A stretch of DNA of 64,000 bases from Penium margaritaceum (lineage: Eukaryota; Streptophyta; Zygnematophyceae; Desmidiales; Peniaceae), in assembly GCA_023375785.1 (NCBI GenBank), contig SZWC01003926.1, positions 57,081 to 121,080 on the forward strand, given 5' to 3'. The position numbers and the translations under genes were made by a program. This document shows, one piece after another, positions 40,748 through 51,640 of the stretch (its first letter is position 1; every line of letters begins with the position of its first letter). Under the pieces are notes generated by a model. That model did not search any database, had not been told where the DNA came from, and saw nothing but the letters and a program-made list of their open reading frames with translations.

Positions 40748-42254
40748 AGGTATGGTTAATCGGGGCCCCTTTTGGCACCGGTTTTTAAGTGCACCCGTCT
40801 AGTGTGTGATTTTGCCTTATATGGAAAGCTCGACCCCCACCCCTATGGGGGGGTCCAATGTGTGGGGCTAGTGTATGAGTGTAGTACGCTCATTCCCCAC
40901 ACAAAAGTACACTGATCACGCACTCAGTGCGTGATTCTATCCTATATAGAAAACTGGACCCCCACCCCTATGCGGGGGTCCAGTGCATGGGACTAGTGTA
41001 TGAGGGAAGTGTGCTCGTTCCCCGCACAAAAGTACACTGATCACGCACTCAGTGCGTGATTTTATCCTAAATGGAAAACTGGACCCCCTCCCCTATGGGT
41101 GGGTTCAGTGTGTGAGGCTAGTGTATGAGGGCAGTGCTCTCGTTCCCCACACAAAAGTACACTAATCATGCTCTCAGTGCATGATTTTGTCCTCTATGGA
41201 AAACTGGACCTCCTCCCCTATGGGGGGGTCCAGTGCATGGGGCTAGTGTATGAGGGCAGTGCTCTCGTTCCCCACACAAAAGTACACTAATCATGCTCTC
41301 AGTGCATGATTTTGTCCTCTATGGAAAACTGGACCTCCTCCCCTATGGGGGGGTCCAGTGCATGGGGCTAGTTAATGAGGGTAGTACGATCGTTCCCCAC
41401 ATAAAAATACACTGATCACATACTCAGTGCGTGATTTTGTCCTATATGGAAAACTGGACCTCCTCCCCTATGGGGGGGTCCAGTGCGTGGGGCTAGTGTA
41501 TGAGGGAAGTGTGCTTGTTCCCCACACAAAAGTACACTGATCACGCACTTAGTGTGTGATTATGTCCTATATGGAAAACTGGACCCCCACCCTTATGAGG
41601 GGGTCCAGTGCGTGGGGCTAGTGAATGAGTGCAGTGCACTCGTTCCCCCCACAAAAGTAATCTGATCACGCACTCAGTGCGTATTTTTATCCTCTATGGA
41701 AAACTAGATCGCCACCCCTATGGAGGGGGATCCAGTGTGTAGGGCTAGTGTATGAGGGTAATGCGCTCGTTCCCCACACAAAAATACACCGATCACACAC
41801 TCAATGCATGATTTTGTCCTCTATGGAAAAATGGAAACCCGCCCCTCTGGGGGGGGTCCAGTGCGTAGGGCTAGTGTATGAGGGCAGTGCGCTCGTTCCC
41901 CACACAAAAAGACACTAATCATGTACTCAATGCGTGATTTTGTCCTATATGGAAAACTGGACCCCCCCTTGGGAGGGGTCCAGTACGTGGGGCTAGTGTA
42001 TGAGGCCAGTGCGCTCGTTCCCCATGCAAAAATACATTGATAACGCACTCAGTGCGTGATCTTGTCCTATATGGAAAACTAGACCCCAACCCCTATGGGG
42101 GGGTCATGTACGTGGGGCTAGTGTATGCACATACTCGATATGTACATACACAATTTGAGTACACTAGAATTTCAGTGCCCTTGCCTAGTGCGAGCGCACT
42201 ACTAGAGCGCATTCGAAACCCAGTGCGTGATTGGCCAGCCATCAACCATATATG
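40748..42254 (+). mobile_element. probable third foldback element carrying a 124-bp satellite
   Basis: It starts with AGGTATGGTTAATCG at 40748, the same end as the foldback copy at 30585. The most likely right end is ATCAACCATATATG at 42241-42254, close to the ATTAACCATAAATG end of the other copies. No matching 9-bp duplication was found (AAGCTACAG on the left), so the right side may have been deleted or rearranged. The interior is nearly all satellite. Confidence 0.55.
40800..42125. repeat. 124-126-bp satellite, about 11 units
   Basis: Unit landmarks: GTGCGTGATTTTGTCC, TATGGAAAACTGGACC, TATGGGGGGGTCCAGTG, GGGGCTAGTGTATGAGG, CTCGTTCCCCACAC and ACTGATCACGCACTCA. Unit starts fall near 40802, 40926, 41051, 41175, 41299, 41423, 41547, 41672, 41797, 41922 and 42049. 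Each junction is a palindrome (TCACGCACTCAGTGCGTGA), and the GGACC-C-run/G-run-GGTCC part is a second hairpin. No coding potential. Confidence 0.93.
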
Positions 42255-42324
42255 GGATTATGGCTTGAGGCTTCCTTGAATATGTAATTTTGTTGTGGAT
42301 TTATAACCTAAAGAAACCATACAA

Positions 42325-42831
42325 GATCAGTTGAAAATGGGATCAATCCATCAAGAATTGCGGAAGTCACACCTGGCAAACGTTGGACATGCCGAGGGGA
42401 AAACAGATGACTGAAATCCATCCTCAAAGACCAGGGCTCGACCCTCGGAAGACTCAACAAGGCTAAAACGCACCTTGGGGGCAGGTTATTCAATGAATCA
42501 AGGATCATTGATGAACAAGGGTGCTTTGGAATGGTGTGATATTACCAGAAAGGATGCTTCGGGCGACCGTCATTGCCGCAAGTGGTGCTGCCAATGATAG
42601 ATTACCATGGTTCACTGAAATGATAAGATCTTGGCCGTTCCTTCAAAGAATGATGTGGTTCTTGGTGCATTGGAAATTTGGAAGATGAGGTACATGATGT
42701 TGAGCTAATAACGCTCATTCGAGGCTTGTATAGAGCCACAAATGGCTCGGTGGCCTCGGGTTGCCTAGGATGTGTCATCATGTACATATAGCCTTATATA
42801 TTGGCACATGGACAACAAGCACAGTTTACTC
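42325..42831 (+). repeat. about 500-bp dispersed repeat, copy 2 (possible 3' LTR of gypsy H)
   Basis: Direct copy of 28645-29157, ending in the same AGTTTACTCCCA. It follows the interrupted chromodomain and satellite and precedes the second chromovirus, the position expected for a 3' LTR of H. A TATA-like CATATAGCCTTATATA lies near 42784. The interval 42255-42324 shows nothing recognisable. Confidence 0.6.
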
Positions 42832-43041
42832 CCAGTTTTCCACACGTGTTCTTATTCTCCCCCAAGATGATCCTATGATTTTGCATGCTCAAGAACATGT
42901 GCACCGAGTTCCCCTTGGTCGCCGGTGTTGCCGGTTGGTTCTTGCACCCTCTAATTGAGGCTAGGACACCACGCCAGGCTTACATAGCCAAGGGATTATT
43001 CCCGCAGTTGACATCCATCGTTGAAGCTTCGAGCATGTAGG

Positions 43042-45289
43042 CATTTATGGTTAATCACACCAAAAAATACCCTCGTCATAGAGTGTACACACAAACCTCA
43101 TACCTTTGGAAGTTTTATGGTACCTTCATGGAAAATGCAACACAAATTAACTTATGATGTCTTTTCACGGACATGCAAGTGTATTTGAATGCTTGAATAC
43201 TGTAAACTTCGTAGAAGGTTTGCCAAAAAAATAAAACACCTTATAAAATCCATGGTTAAGTGCTTTATAACCACACTTATAGTTCGTTGTAAACGACATA
43301 CATTTGTACTTATACATGAAAGGCGTGACAGTGCCTATTCCTGTACCCAAAACGTAAACGTTTCAGAATCCCCCCGAAGTCACATTCGAGGGGTTTGGAC
43401 TTCATTTCTTTGCTTTTCCGGGCTCCTGCTGGGCCCCGCGGTAGAGAGGCCCCGCAGGTTCCCATCTATCATTGGGGGGGGGGGGGGTCGGACCCTACAT
43501 TCTAACCATTCGCAAAAGTCCACAAGTGTATAATCTTGTACGTTACACGATACATGCCCCGTTTTTAGCTGAAATACACTACGACGGTGGGAAGAGGGGG
43601 GGGGACGACGCGGTGACCAATCCGATGTTGTCTTGTTTCACTATCGGAAAAATCTCTCGCAACAATCTATTTTCAACAATCGGCGGTGAGTACGAGGAAA
43701 TCTTTCATCGTACCCGTTTACAAAACCCTACTCGTTTGATCGTGATCGTTGATAAGCCTACATCGACGGTTTGCGAGTTTCGGCAAGAGATTATCCCCCA
43801 GTACATCAGTGTTTTTTCTTCTTCAACCACATGATCTGGATACACTGACCAGATATACTTCACAGATACACTCTAACCTTTTGGGGGGGGGCAGCCGGAG
43901 ATCAAGCCCCCCCTCCCCCCCCCCAAATCATCAAAGCGTATTGGGTGAATGTATATGGTGTGTGTATCAAAAGACAAGTGATAGACATGTAAGAGGATAC
44001 AATAATGTACAATACATTCGTGAAAAAAATAAATGGTCACCACAATACATGCCCCGATACACAGTCCTAATACAATCGGTCATCGTGGGGGGGGGTGAGA
44101 ATCCAGGCTACGTGTTGACCATTTTTTTGTGTTCGTTGATGCGATCGAATGCAAATACATTAGTGGATTTATGTTTTCCATTATCACACAAAGTTCATAC
44201 ACTGTCCAGATACACTTAGCTAATACACTCGGCCTATCTGGGTGGGGGGGACAAGCTTGGACCTCGGATGACCTCCCCCCTCCCCCCCCAATTGGTAAGA
44301 GTGTATTAGGGAAGTGTATCTGTTCAGTGTATCCGGTCTACGTGATCGAAGAAAAAAAACATTAATGTATATTATATCACCGATCGTCGATTACCAACGA
44401 TCGACGGCGCTGATCTGTCAAAAACCAATGGACTTTGAAGAAACAAGTGCATTTTTTTTGCTCATTGCACAAATAAAGATACACTGACCAGCTACACTCG
44501 TCCAATACACTCTAGCCTTTTGGGGGAGGGGGTCGAGCGACGGGTCTGACGGGGGGAGGGATCGGTGCGTATTAGTTGTCATTATACATCCAAAGTCGTT
44601 GATCATCGATCATCGATCGTGATATATCGACGGTCGACGAGCAGACATGCATTAGTTTACAATATTTTTTTCTCATCACATAAAAGAAACACACCCCCCA
44701 GCTACACTTCGCTAATACACTCTACCCTTTTGGGAGGGGGATCAGATCCCGTGATGACTCCCCCTCCCCCAAAAGTTAAGTTGTATTGGTGGAGTGTATA
44801 CAGTCCGTGTATCTCATGGACACGTAGAAACTTACACTAGTGTACAAGATACACTAGAGCACAAAAATAGTTGCAATACAATACACGCACCAGGTAAATG
44901 ATCGAATACAATCGAGGGTTTCGGATGAGGGGGGGGACGATTTCGGCAGTTTTTCGCGGATAGAAACACAATCGAGTAATAGCAAAACTACTCTCGAAAC
45001 AAAATTAATTCTCGTTCGAGGTCAAGAATAGAAAATTAAACATCGTATTTACAAATAGGCCCACCCAAAATGTTTCAGGACATATATATGTCAATGGTAC
45101 ATTTCACCCACACTGTCATATTCTCTTCATCTGTTGTTAAATTATAACATGTGATTCCCAAGACACAGGTACCATGTCCATTGTTCTCCATGTGAACACC
45201 CTTAAGACAATTTCGTAGAAATTACCCAAATCTATGTACGTAGTACACTGGATATGGCGTGTATAAAATGGGGACGATTAACTATACCT
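43042..45289 (-). mobile_element. Mutator-like foldback element, copy 2, inverted, with 9-bp target duplication
   Basis: Begins CATTTATGGTTAATC and ends GATTAACTATACCT, the reverse complements of the ends of copy 1. Flanks are GCATGTAGG (43033-43041) and CCATGTAGG (45290-45298), which match at 8 of 9 bases. The first 260 bases align with the inverted 33540-33813. G-run/C-run spacers flanked by AATACACT and AGTGTATT arms recur near 43850-43990, 44190-44340, 44480-44590 and 44690-44880, a diverged form of the copy 1 array. No transposase was found. Confidence 0.82.
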
Positions 45290-45810
45290 CCATGTAGGAG
45301 GAAACATGCCAGGCTCTCATGAAGGTGCAAGCGGTGATGGAGCAAGAAAGAGGCAGACATTGCAATGAAGACACATTAAGCACAAGCGATCACATCCTAC
45401 TGAGATCGGCTAACATCAAGCTCCACTGATAAGACATCACAAAGATGAATCTTTGATGGTTGAGGTCATTTTAGATCAAACAAATGCAAGCCTTTGCATT
45501 ACATCACCTTCGCCTCCCCGACAACATTGTGATTTATCCAGTCTTCTATGTCAGCAATCTTAAGCACTACCTTGATCTTAGCGAGAGATTCCCTGACAGA
45601 GATATCACACCTCCACCCCCAATCTGAGTAGACATAGACGCAGAGAATGTGATCAAAGACATTCTCGGTGATCGGCACTATGAAGCATTGGACCGAGTAT
45701 CTTGCCAAGTGGAACGACTCCTGCACTATGCACAACACCTAGGACTCATACGACAACCTCCGAGACCTTGACCACCTGATTGACGGATGCTACAGGCATC
45801 ACCAGCCCAT
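45290..45810 (+). pseudogene. gypsy I integrase C-terminus and chromodomain
   Basis: 'ALMKVQAVMEQERGRHC' and 'SDHILLRSANIKLH' match the basic tail before the C-terminal module. 'RLPDNIVIYPVFYVSNLKHY' is that module, ahead of 'VDIDAENVIKDIL'. After a frameshift, the chromodomain reads 'YLAKWNDSCTMHNT', a stop, then 'DSYDNLRDLDHLID'. The aromatic and acidic positions of a chromodomain are recognisable. Stops near 45428, 45627 and 45742 inactivate it. Confidence 0.83.
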
Positions 45811-45838
45811 GTTTGCTAACGTGCCGAGACGGCATGGC

Positions 45839-46100
45839 AAAAAGGGGAGGAAGTATTACGACCCATTTGTACAGGATTTTCTAGAATCCATGAGTGTATC
45901 TTTCTTTCATTACAATCATGGCCCACCACATGAAGACCCCAATTTTTTACGTCGATTGGCTGAGGGGATTTTGGCCACCTGCCCCGATCTTTGGTGTTCC
46001 ATTCCCACAAGTTCTTGCATTTTTTACAGATTCCTACAATGTTGATCAGAAATGTCACAAACCATATCAATGTTTTGATATTGTTCAGACGATTTCTTGA
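45839..46100 (+). other. polypurine tract of gypsy I and start of its presumed 3' LTR
   Basis: AAAAAGGGGAGGAAG at 45839-45853 follows the chromodomain and is followed by TATTACGACCC, a mutated LTR-type start. The LTR end was not found. A 78-codon plus-strand frame over this region (45809-46045) is not recognised. Confidence 0.45.
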
Positions 46101-47289
46101 CAGAGTTACACTTATTTGAATTCACGCTTCATTACTCTCAAAACTCCCTGACATTTAGGGAGGGTTTCTCAAAACTACCAGTCATAATTCAACATGACAT
46201 GCGTCACTGGACTCAAGCGACCTAGACCAAAGAATTGCCTCATTCTATTTATCATTATTTTATGTATACACTCGACATGTATAATACGTGTCATCATAAT
46301 AAAATTTCCCCTTTTCTGAGTTATCCACTTTTCCTAGTTCTTCCAATCGTCTTCTGCTTCGCTCCTCATTCCCATGAATCATCCACGTTCTACTCGGAAG
46401 AATACATAGTCAACCTTCCCCAAAAACATTTCTAAACAATTCAAGTGGGACGGGCTTCATGTATAGCCTTTGTTCTTATTCCATGAAATTTGGGATAATG
46501 TTTCAGATTGCGTTACATGTTCGACCTATTTACTTTCATCTCCACACTGCTAGCCTAATGTTTCAATAGATAAGAAGAAAGACCACTTTTGTAAATTCGC
46601 ATTTCTCATTTGGTTGAAATATTCTGTATTGTCTCACTCATTTCCATGCTGAAAGTTCTACCAGAGAAAATGGAGGAACCCCCTAAGGAACGTTTTCCAA
46701 TTCTTTGACAGCATCTATCGAAGAAGTCATCAAGCATCCTAGCTTCCCAACGAGTGAGTGGCAACAAGTCCAAAGGTCACCATAACTGACACACCAAGAC
46801 TCCCCCATGACCCGTAGATGCTAGTCATCACAAGCAAGCAAGTGTCATAAAAGGATGAAAATGACAGCCAATAACAAAAGGGCATGAGACAAGGCTAAAA
46901 ACATAGTGGACGGAAAGAGGGAGCGAAGAGAGCAGTGTAGGAATCACCCAAGAGCATGAGAATACAAAAGAGGCTCAACATTGGACACTACAACCTTAAA
47001 ATTCCCACTACATGTCATTTTGTGAGGACGTTTGTACACATCTGTAGTGTGTCAACACGCATGACACAAACATCACCACATGAAACATGCTCACATACAG
47101 AATGATGCTCAATATTTATTTTCTTTGTGCATGTATGACAAATTCCATCATGATTTGCAATGCAACGTGTACTTCCATTGTCACCGTGGGTGGTGATGCA
47201 ATGGGTGGGCTGGAGCAGTTGCTGCATGAGACGCCCCAACCAGATGTTGTCACAAACCCCAACTCTTAATGCAACTTACAGAGCCTCAA
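46101..47289. other. no recognised feature
   Basis: Moderately AT-rich sequence with only short open frames and no motifs that I can place. It may hold the rest of the gypsy I LTR and the lost 3' end of copia J. Confidence 0.5.
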
Positions 47290-48660
47290 TTAACCTCCCT
47301 GCTATGCAATCCTACTTGCCAATCTTTCATGAGAGAGTTGTACCTTTGTGAAGGAAGATCTAGCTGGATCGGCTCTGCATATCAAAAACGTGGACCCAAT
47401 CATTTTTGGTGTTGGTCCTTCAACAACCACATATGGTTGTGCATAAAAGCACAAGCCCGGGCATGGGGTAGACATAACATACCAAACAATGTGTAGTGCA
47501 ACCTCCAACTAGAGCTCGCACAAATTTTATGAAAACTGCAACAAGGATTTCACAACAAAGATAGCATCTGTGATTGTTGTGGTCCCAAGGAACACGAGGA
47601 AGCCAGTGTCTCAAAGGTACGTTGTGACATCAACGAGCTTCCCAAGACAATTTTTTCTTCTAACATGAGTAGACTTTGTCTTGCTAGCATCATAGGTGTG
47701 AATATAGAGGGGAATGTAGCCAGTAGGTCAACAAAATTCTCTCCCAGCATCCTCACGTAATGAACCTAGATTTTGTAGCAAAACGAGTGCAAATAGACTA
47801 CAAGGGCCTGAGGCTACCAAAATTTACAAATGGCGGTAGCCTCAGGCCCTTGTAGTCTATTTGCACTTTTTTTGCAAGGTTTTGATTTTTGTGTAACAAA
47901 ATTCTCTCCCAGCATCCTCACGTAATCAACCTTGAATGTGTAGCAAAACGCTTGCAATCATGCTCGAGCTCCATACCCAAAAATATGCAAGCTTGACCAA
48001 GATCCTTCATTTTGTACACAATCAATAGGAGATCCTTCACAACTTGGATAGATCGAGGGTTAGGGGACACACTCAATAGATTCTCCACATAGAGTAGGAC
48101 AGCGATGAAGGGTGCAGAGGAAGCACTTACAAACAAAGTTGGATCAACTAGATTGTCGTGATGCCCTCCTCGCTCTAAGGTAGTGGATATCTCAATATTC
48201 CAACAATGGAGCAATTGCTTTAGGACTTACAAGGCCTTTCAAATGTGCCAGACTCAGTCTATACCATCCTCAAATCTTGGAGGCAAGACAAGAGATATCT
48301 CTTCCTGAAAATTTCCATGTAAAAAGAAGTTGTTTAATTCGATCTTGTGCAACTTCCAATAATGTTGAGCCTCCTGACTCAACAAGGTCTATGCAGTGGT
48401 GTACTTGCAAATAGGTGCAAAAGGGGCATCAAAGTCCACACCAAGGACTTGGGAGCATCTCTTAACCATAAGATGAATCTTTCACTAATCCATGGAACTT
48501 GCGAACTATTCAGCCTCTACTTCCTTTCAAATACCCAGCGAGCTCCTATGGCCTTACAGCCATGCAAAAGTTGTACCTTCTCGAAAACCCCATGCTCCTC
48601 CATTGGAGCTAGCTCCTCTCACATAGCCTACTTCTAGAGTGTTCCATCTACAAGAGATCA
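47290..48660 (-). pseudogene. copia J reverse transcriptase and start of RNase H
   Basis: From 48460 down the reading is 'LGVDFDAPFAPICKYTT', 'LHKIELNNFFLHGNFQEE' and 'LPPRFEDGIDWVWHI'. Then comes 'DPTLFVSASSAPFIAVLLYV', where the Tyr-Val-Asp-Asp box has become Tyr-Val-Glu-Asn. 'MKDLGQACIFLGMELEHD' ends at about 47950. After the inserted hairpin (47786-47867), 'LVDVTTYL' and 'EVALHIVWYVMSTPCPGL' continue at 47660-47440. Multiple stops are present. Confidence 0.85.
47730..47958. repeat. 33-bp perfect hairpin between 60-bp direct repeats
   Basis: Arms 47786-47818 and 47835-47867 are perfect complements around a 16-base loop. Outside them, 47730-47793 and 47895-47958 are direct repeats (AACAAAATTCTCTCCCAGCA onwards), and both read as the same RT segment. 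The hairpin therefore sits inside a local duplication of the host element J. Confidence 0.88.
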
Positions 48661-48981
48661 ATCCTGTTGCATAGTGTCTGGTTTCGAAAAATGGGATGTG
48701 GTGCCACTCGCAACGAGTACAACTGCAATTGGAAGACCTCACACGGGCCGACTATAGACAATGGTTGTGATAGTGCGGTGGAACTAATATATGATGAGGG
48801 ACTATCCAAGAGTGTTATTAGGCTGCACCACATTCTTCACCAGGCAGAGAAATTCAAGGCCAGAGGCAAGAGCACGTTTTGTGGGACCAACATCATGGTC
48901 GACTGTATGAGCAGACTGCACGGGCCTAGAGCGTCCAGCAAAAAGAGTGCAAATAGACTACAAGGGCCTGAGGCTACCGCC
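47832..48981. repeat. 44-bp inverted repeats bounding 1150 bp of copia J
   Basis: 47832-47875 (GGCGGTAGCCTCAGGCCC onwards) and 48938-48981 are inverted copies with one mismatch over 44 bases. They could be ends of a TIR transposon that carries the J RT segment, or separate insertions of one short element. No target duplication is clear. Confidence 0.7.
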
Positions 48982-48999
48982 AGGTGAAAATGAATGGCA

Positions 49000-49300
49000 A
49001 TGAGATAGGATAATTTGAGGGTTCAAACGGGTTGGCTGCAGATAGGACCATAATGGGAAATGCAAGTGATGGTGCTGGGATCACATATAATGCAACAGGC
49101 GGTAACTCTGGTGACAACGTGGATGCAAGAGGAGCCAAAGTCACCAATAATGCGGATGTGATAGGAGGCAATATAGGCAATGAAAAATACACAACAAGAG
49201 AGAATGCACGCGTTGACGCGGATGCATTAAGACATGACGCAGGTGACAACATGAATGCAATAGGAGACCACCTAGGTGACAATGTGGATACAATATGAGC
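49000..49300 (-). pseudogene. copia J integrase-RT linker
   Basis: The minus strand is Pro/Ala/Ser/Leu-rich ('ASTLSPELPPVALYVIPAPS'), in the place where B has its Pro/Ala minisatellite. The plus strand reads a degenerate Gly-Asp-Asn-Val-Asp repeat, again the mirror of such a linker. A decayed 30-45-bp periodicity is visible. Confidence 0.5.
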
Positions 49301-49401
49301 TCACATTGGTGACGATGTGGATTTTTGCTTAGCGTCCCAGAGCCTCCAAGCCTTGGAATGGAAAGAGAAATGTAAGGAAAGAAAAATATTATTTCTAGGA
49401 G

Positions 49402-49980
49402 TTATCTTGTCATCGTGTTGGCCCTCAAGGGGCCAAAAATAGGCGATGCTTTCCCACACCGAAGCAAGATGGAGGCCGGCACGAGGACCAAACCATCACT
49501 CAAAACGAGTGATTTGATGGGTGAGTGGACCATGGGGAACATGGTTATAAGTCCACGTCTTGTACGACATAACCTCAAACGCAAAAAAATAACAAAGGAA
49601 GGCCAAAATCAATGAGAAATGTTCGAAAACCAACAACAAGAGTTTAATTCAAATGTTCGGACACTCCGTTCTACTGTGGTGTACATGGAGTACAAAGCTG
49701 TAGATGCACCCCTTGGGATTGGAGGAGACGAGCATTGGCCCCCATAAACTCTGTGCCATAGTCAAAGAAAACATCTAGGACCTTGCACTGACAAGCTGGC
49801 TCAGCCACGACAAGGCAAGACTCGATTGTGGGCCCAATATGGTTATTTTTGCAGAAGGTAAGGATCCAACAAAAGCAAGAGAATTCATTCTTTACACATA
49901 GCACATGAACATCCCCAAGAAATTTACTAGGAAGAGAACCTATGACATCCACATAGAAGAGGGTAAGTGGATGAAGCATT
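49402..49980 (-). pseudogene. copia J integrase core
   Basis: 'YVDVIGSLPSKFLGDVHVLC' holds the first Asp and 'VLDVFFDYGTEFMGANARLL' the second (Asp in 'FDYGTEF'). 'SQGVHLQLCTPCTPQ' precedes the catalytic Glu region, which lies across a frameshift near 49670. The lower part (49584-49402) has no clear landmarks. Confidence 0.8.
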
Positions 49981-50335
49981 TAAGAGTCAGACGCAGGGAA
50001 GGATGGGCAATTCCATTTTTCTTGTCCACAATAAAGGAAATCAATAGTGCACGGTGGAGGGAATGTGACCGGGTTAAGATGGAATGTATAGTGATGATGT
50101 ATTATGTTGTGAATATCGAAAGTGTGCACACAACAAGGCGATGATAGAGCGATCAAGTGTGCTTAGATGAAAGTGAAGGAGTGACATGCACATGTGCTAC
50201 GATAGTTGCCACAGGCGACGGTGAAAACAAGGGCATGCAATACAACTTGTCTCAACGAAGACTACGAAGGAAAAGATGACCAGATGACAACAATGACATA
50301 TTGTTCATGTCATAAGAGGAAAAAGATTCCATTTC

Positions 50336-50605
50336 CTAATCATAAAAAGTGGTGACATAAAAAAAGTTGACCTCAATTACAGATACAAAGAGGAATGTTG
50401 GGAAGAAGAAATCACCAAAGAGATGAACAAAATGAAGAACACCAACACCTTGGACAGGTAGCATCTGGCCACATCCTATAAAAACAAAGCATATATGACC
50501 AATAACCTCTAATGAGCCAAACACAGTGGAATACAAAGTCATGTGATGAGTGGCTCCATAGTCAATGATCCATAAGCCACTCAACACATAAGATGGGACA
50601 GTCAC
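50336..50605 (-). pseudogene. copia J protease
   Basis: 'GLWIIDYGATHHMT' (near 50575-50530) is the copia protease site with Tyr in place of Ser/Thr, so the catalytic triad is broken. 'GQMLPVQGVGVLHF' follows, as in B and D. The 90-codon frame ends where gag_pre-integrase should begin. Confidence 0.85.
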
Positions 50606-51640
50606 ATGACAATAGATGACACTGTAAACAAGTCACGAAGAGTGTTGAGTAAGCCAAGAGCTCTAAACAATGAGACACAGCAGGGTAAATGAATTCCAAG
50701 ACTCAATCGAATGGATAGGCGACAAGATCCCACTACATGATGCACCTCAAAGGGCCATCCGATGAGCAATGGTGACCTCTTTCACTTGTAGGCCAAACTC
50801 ATACAAGAGGGGACATAAGGAGGCAGAGACTCATAGGGGATACCAAAAGCTAGAACGTGTGTGCCTGAACCATGAAACAATAGGAAACAAGAACCATATT
50901 GTTGAGTAGAGGGAGAGAACAACCTAGGTGATGGAGAAGAGAGGGATGGAGCTGCTGGTGGAAGCCATGCTTTAGGGGTGTGAGAAGGACAAAATGGCCT
51001 CATATAAGGTTAGGTAGTATGGCAGTAGCACCTTGTTCCATGTCGAGTGAGAAATAGTGGCTACCAACGAGGTTGGTCCCGATGTCTCACCTCTAAGTAG
51101 ATGACACGAAAGAAAGGTGGTCTCTCATAGCATGGGGCCAAACTCCCACATGCATGGGTCGCACCCTAACAAAACAAGAAATGTCTTCCAAGGCTTTGCA
51201 AAGAAGTGTTTATTACCCAGGACTCGACCAAAAGGAATTATGGTTGATGCAAAGCACCTATAGATTGTCTCTGTAAGCACCAAGATAGAACCCTTAATGC
51301 TTACGCCTCAACCTAAAAGGGGACAATGAGTTCCATAGGAAAGTGAGTGAAAAGAATTAAAGAACAAAACACAACATCAAAACAAGAAAAAAAATTAGTT
51401 AACCCACCATGGGGTAGGTCTTTACAGTCAGGAGCTAGGTTGTACTTGAAAGTCCAAAATCTGTCCTCCAACTTTCATTATTTCTTCCTTTTCCATAGTT
51501 CAAGTTAAAATCTCGCTCTCGGAGTTAATCGAAGGGCTCATCGGTCAACAAACGTGTTGCTTGGCAACAAACCCACTGACGAACAGGCCCGTTGCCAATC
51601 GGTTGGTGGATGGCCGAGCAACCACCTCAATGTAGTTTCC
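50606..51640 (-). other. presumed copia J gag region, not resolvable
   Basis: By order this should hold gag. Only short frames remain, the clearest being a Pro/Ser-rich stretch on the minus strand at 51003-50782 ('PPAAPSLSSPSPRLFSPS'). No knuckle or gag core was recognised. Confidence 0.35.

Larger units (their letters stand above)
42840..45853 (+). mobile_element. Ty3/gypsy chromovirus I, fragment split by the second foldback element
   Basis: The left part (42840-43041) is poorly recognisable. The right part (45290-45800) carries the integrase tail and chromodomain. Both parts run on the plus strand, and the 9-bp target duplication places the insertion of the foldback element inside this fragment. 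A polypurine tract candidate ends it at 45853. Gag, protease, RT, RNase H and the integrase core are absent from the window. Confidence 0.65.

Noticed and set aside
43465-45000. G-runs and C-runs as telomere-like or rDNA-like sequence
   Set aside because: They are spacers of the diverged foldback units; no TTTAGGG repeats or rRNA sequence were found.
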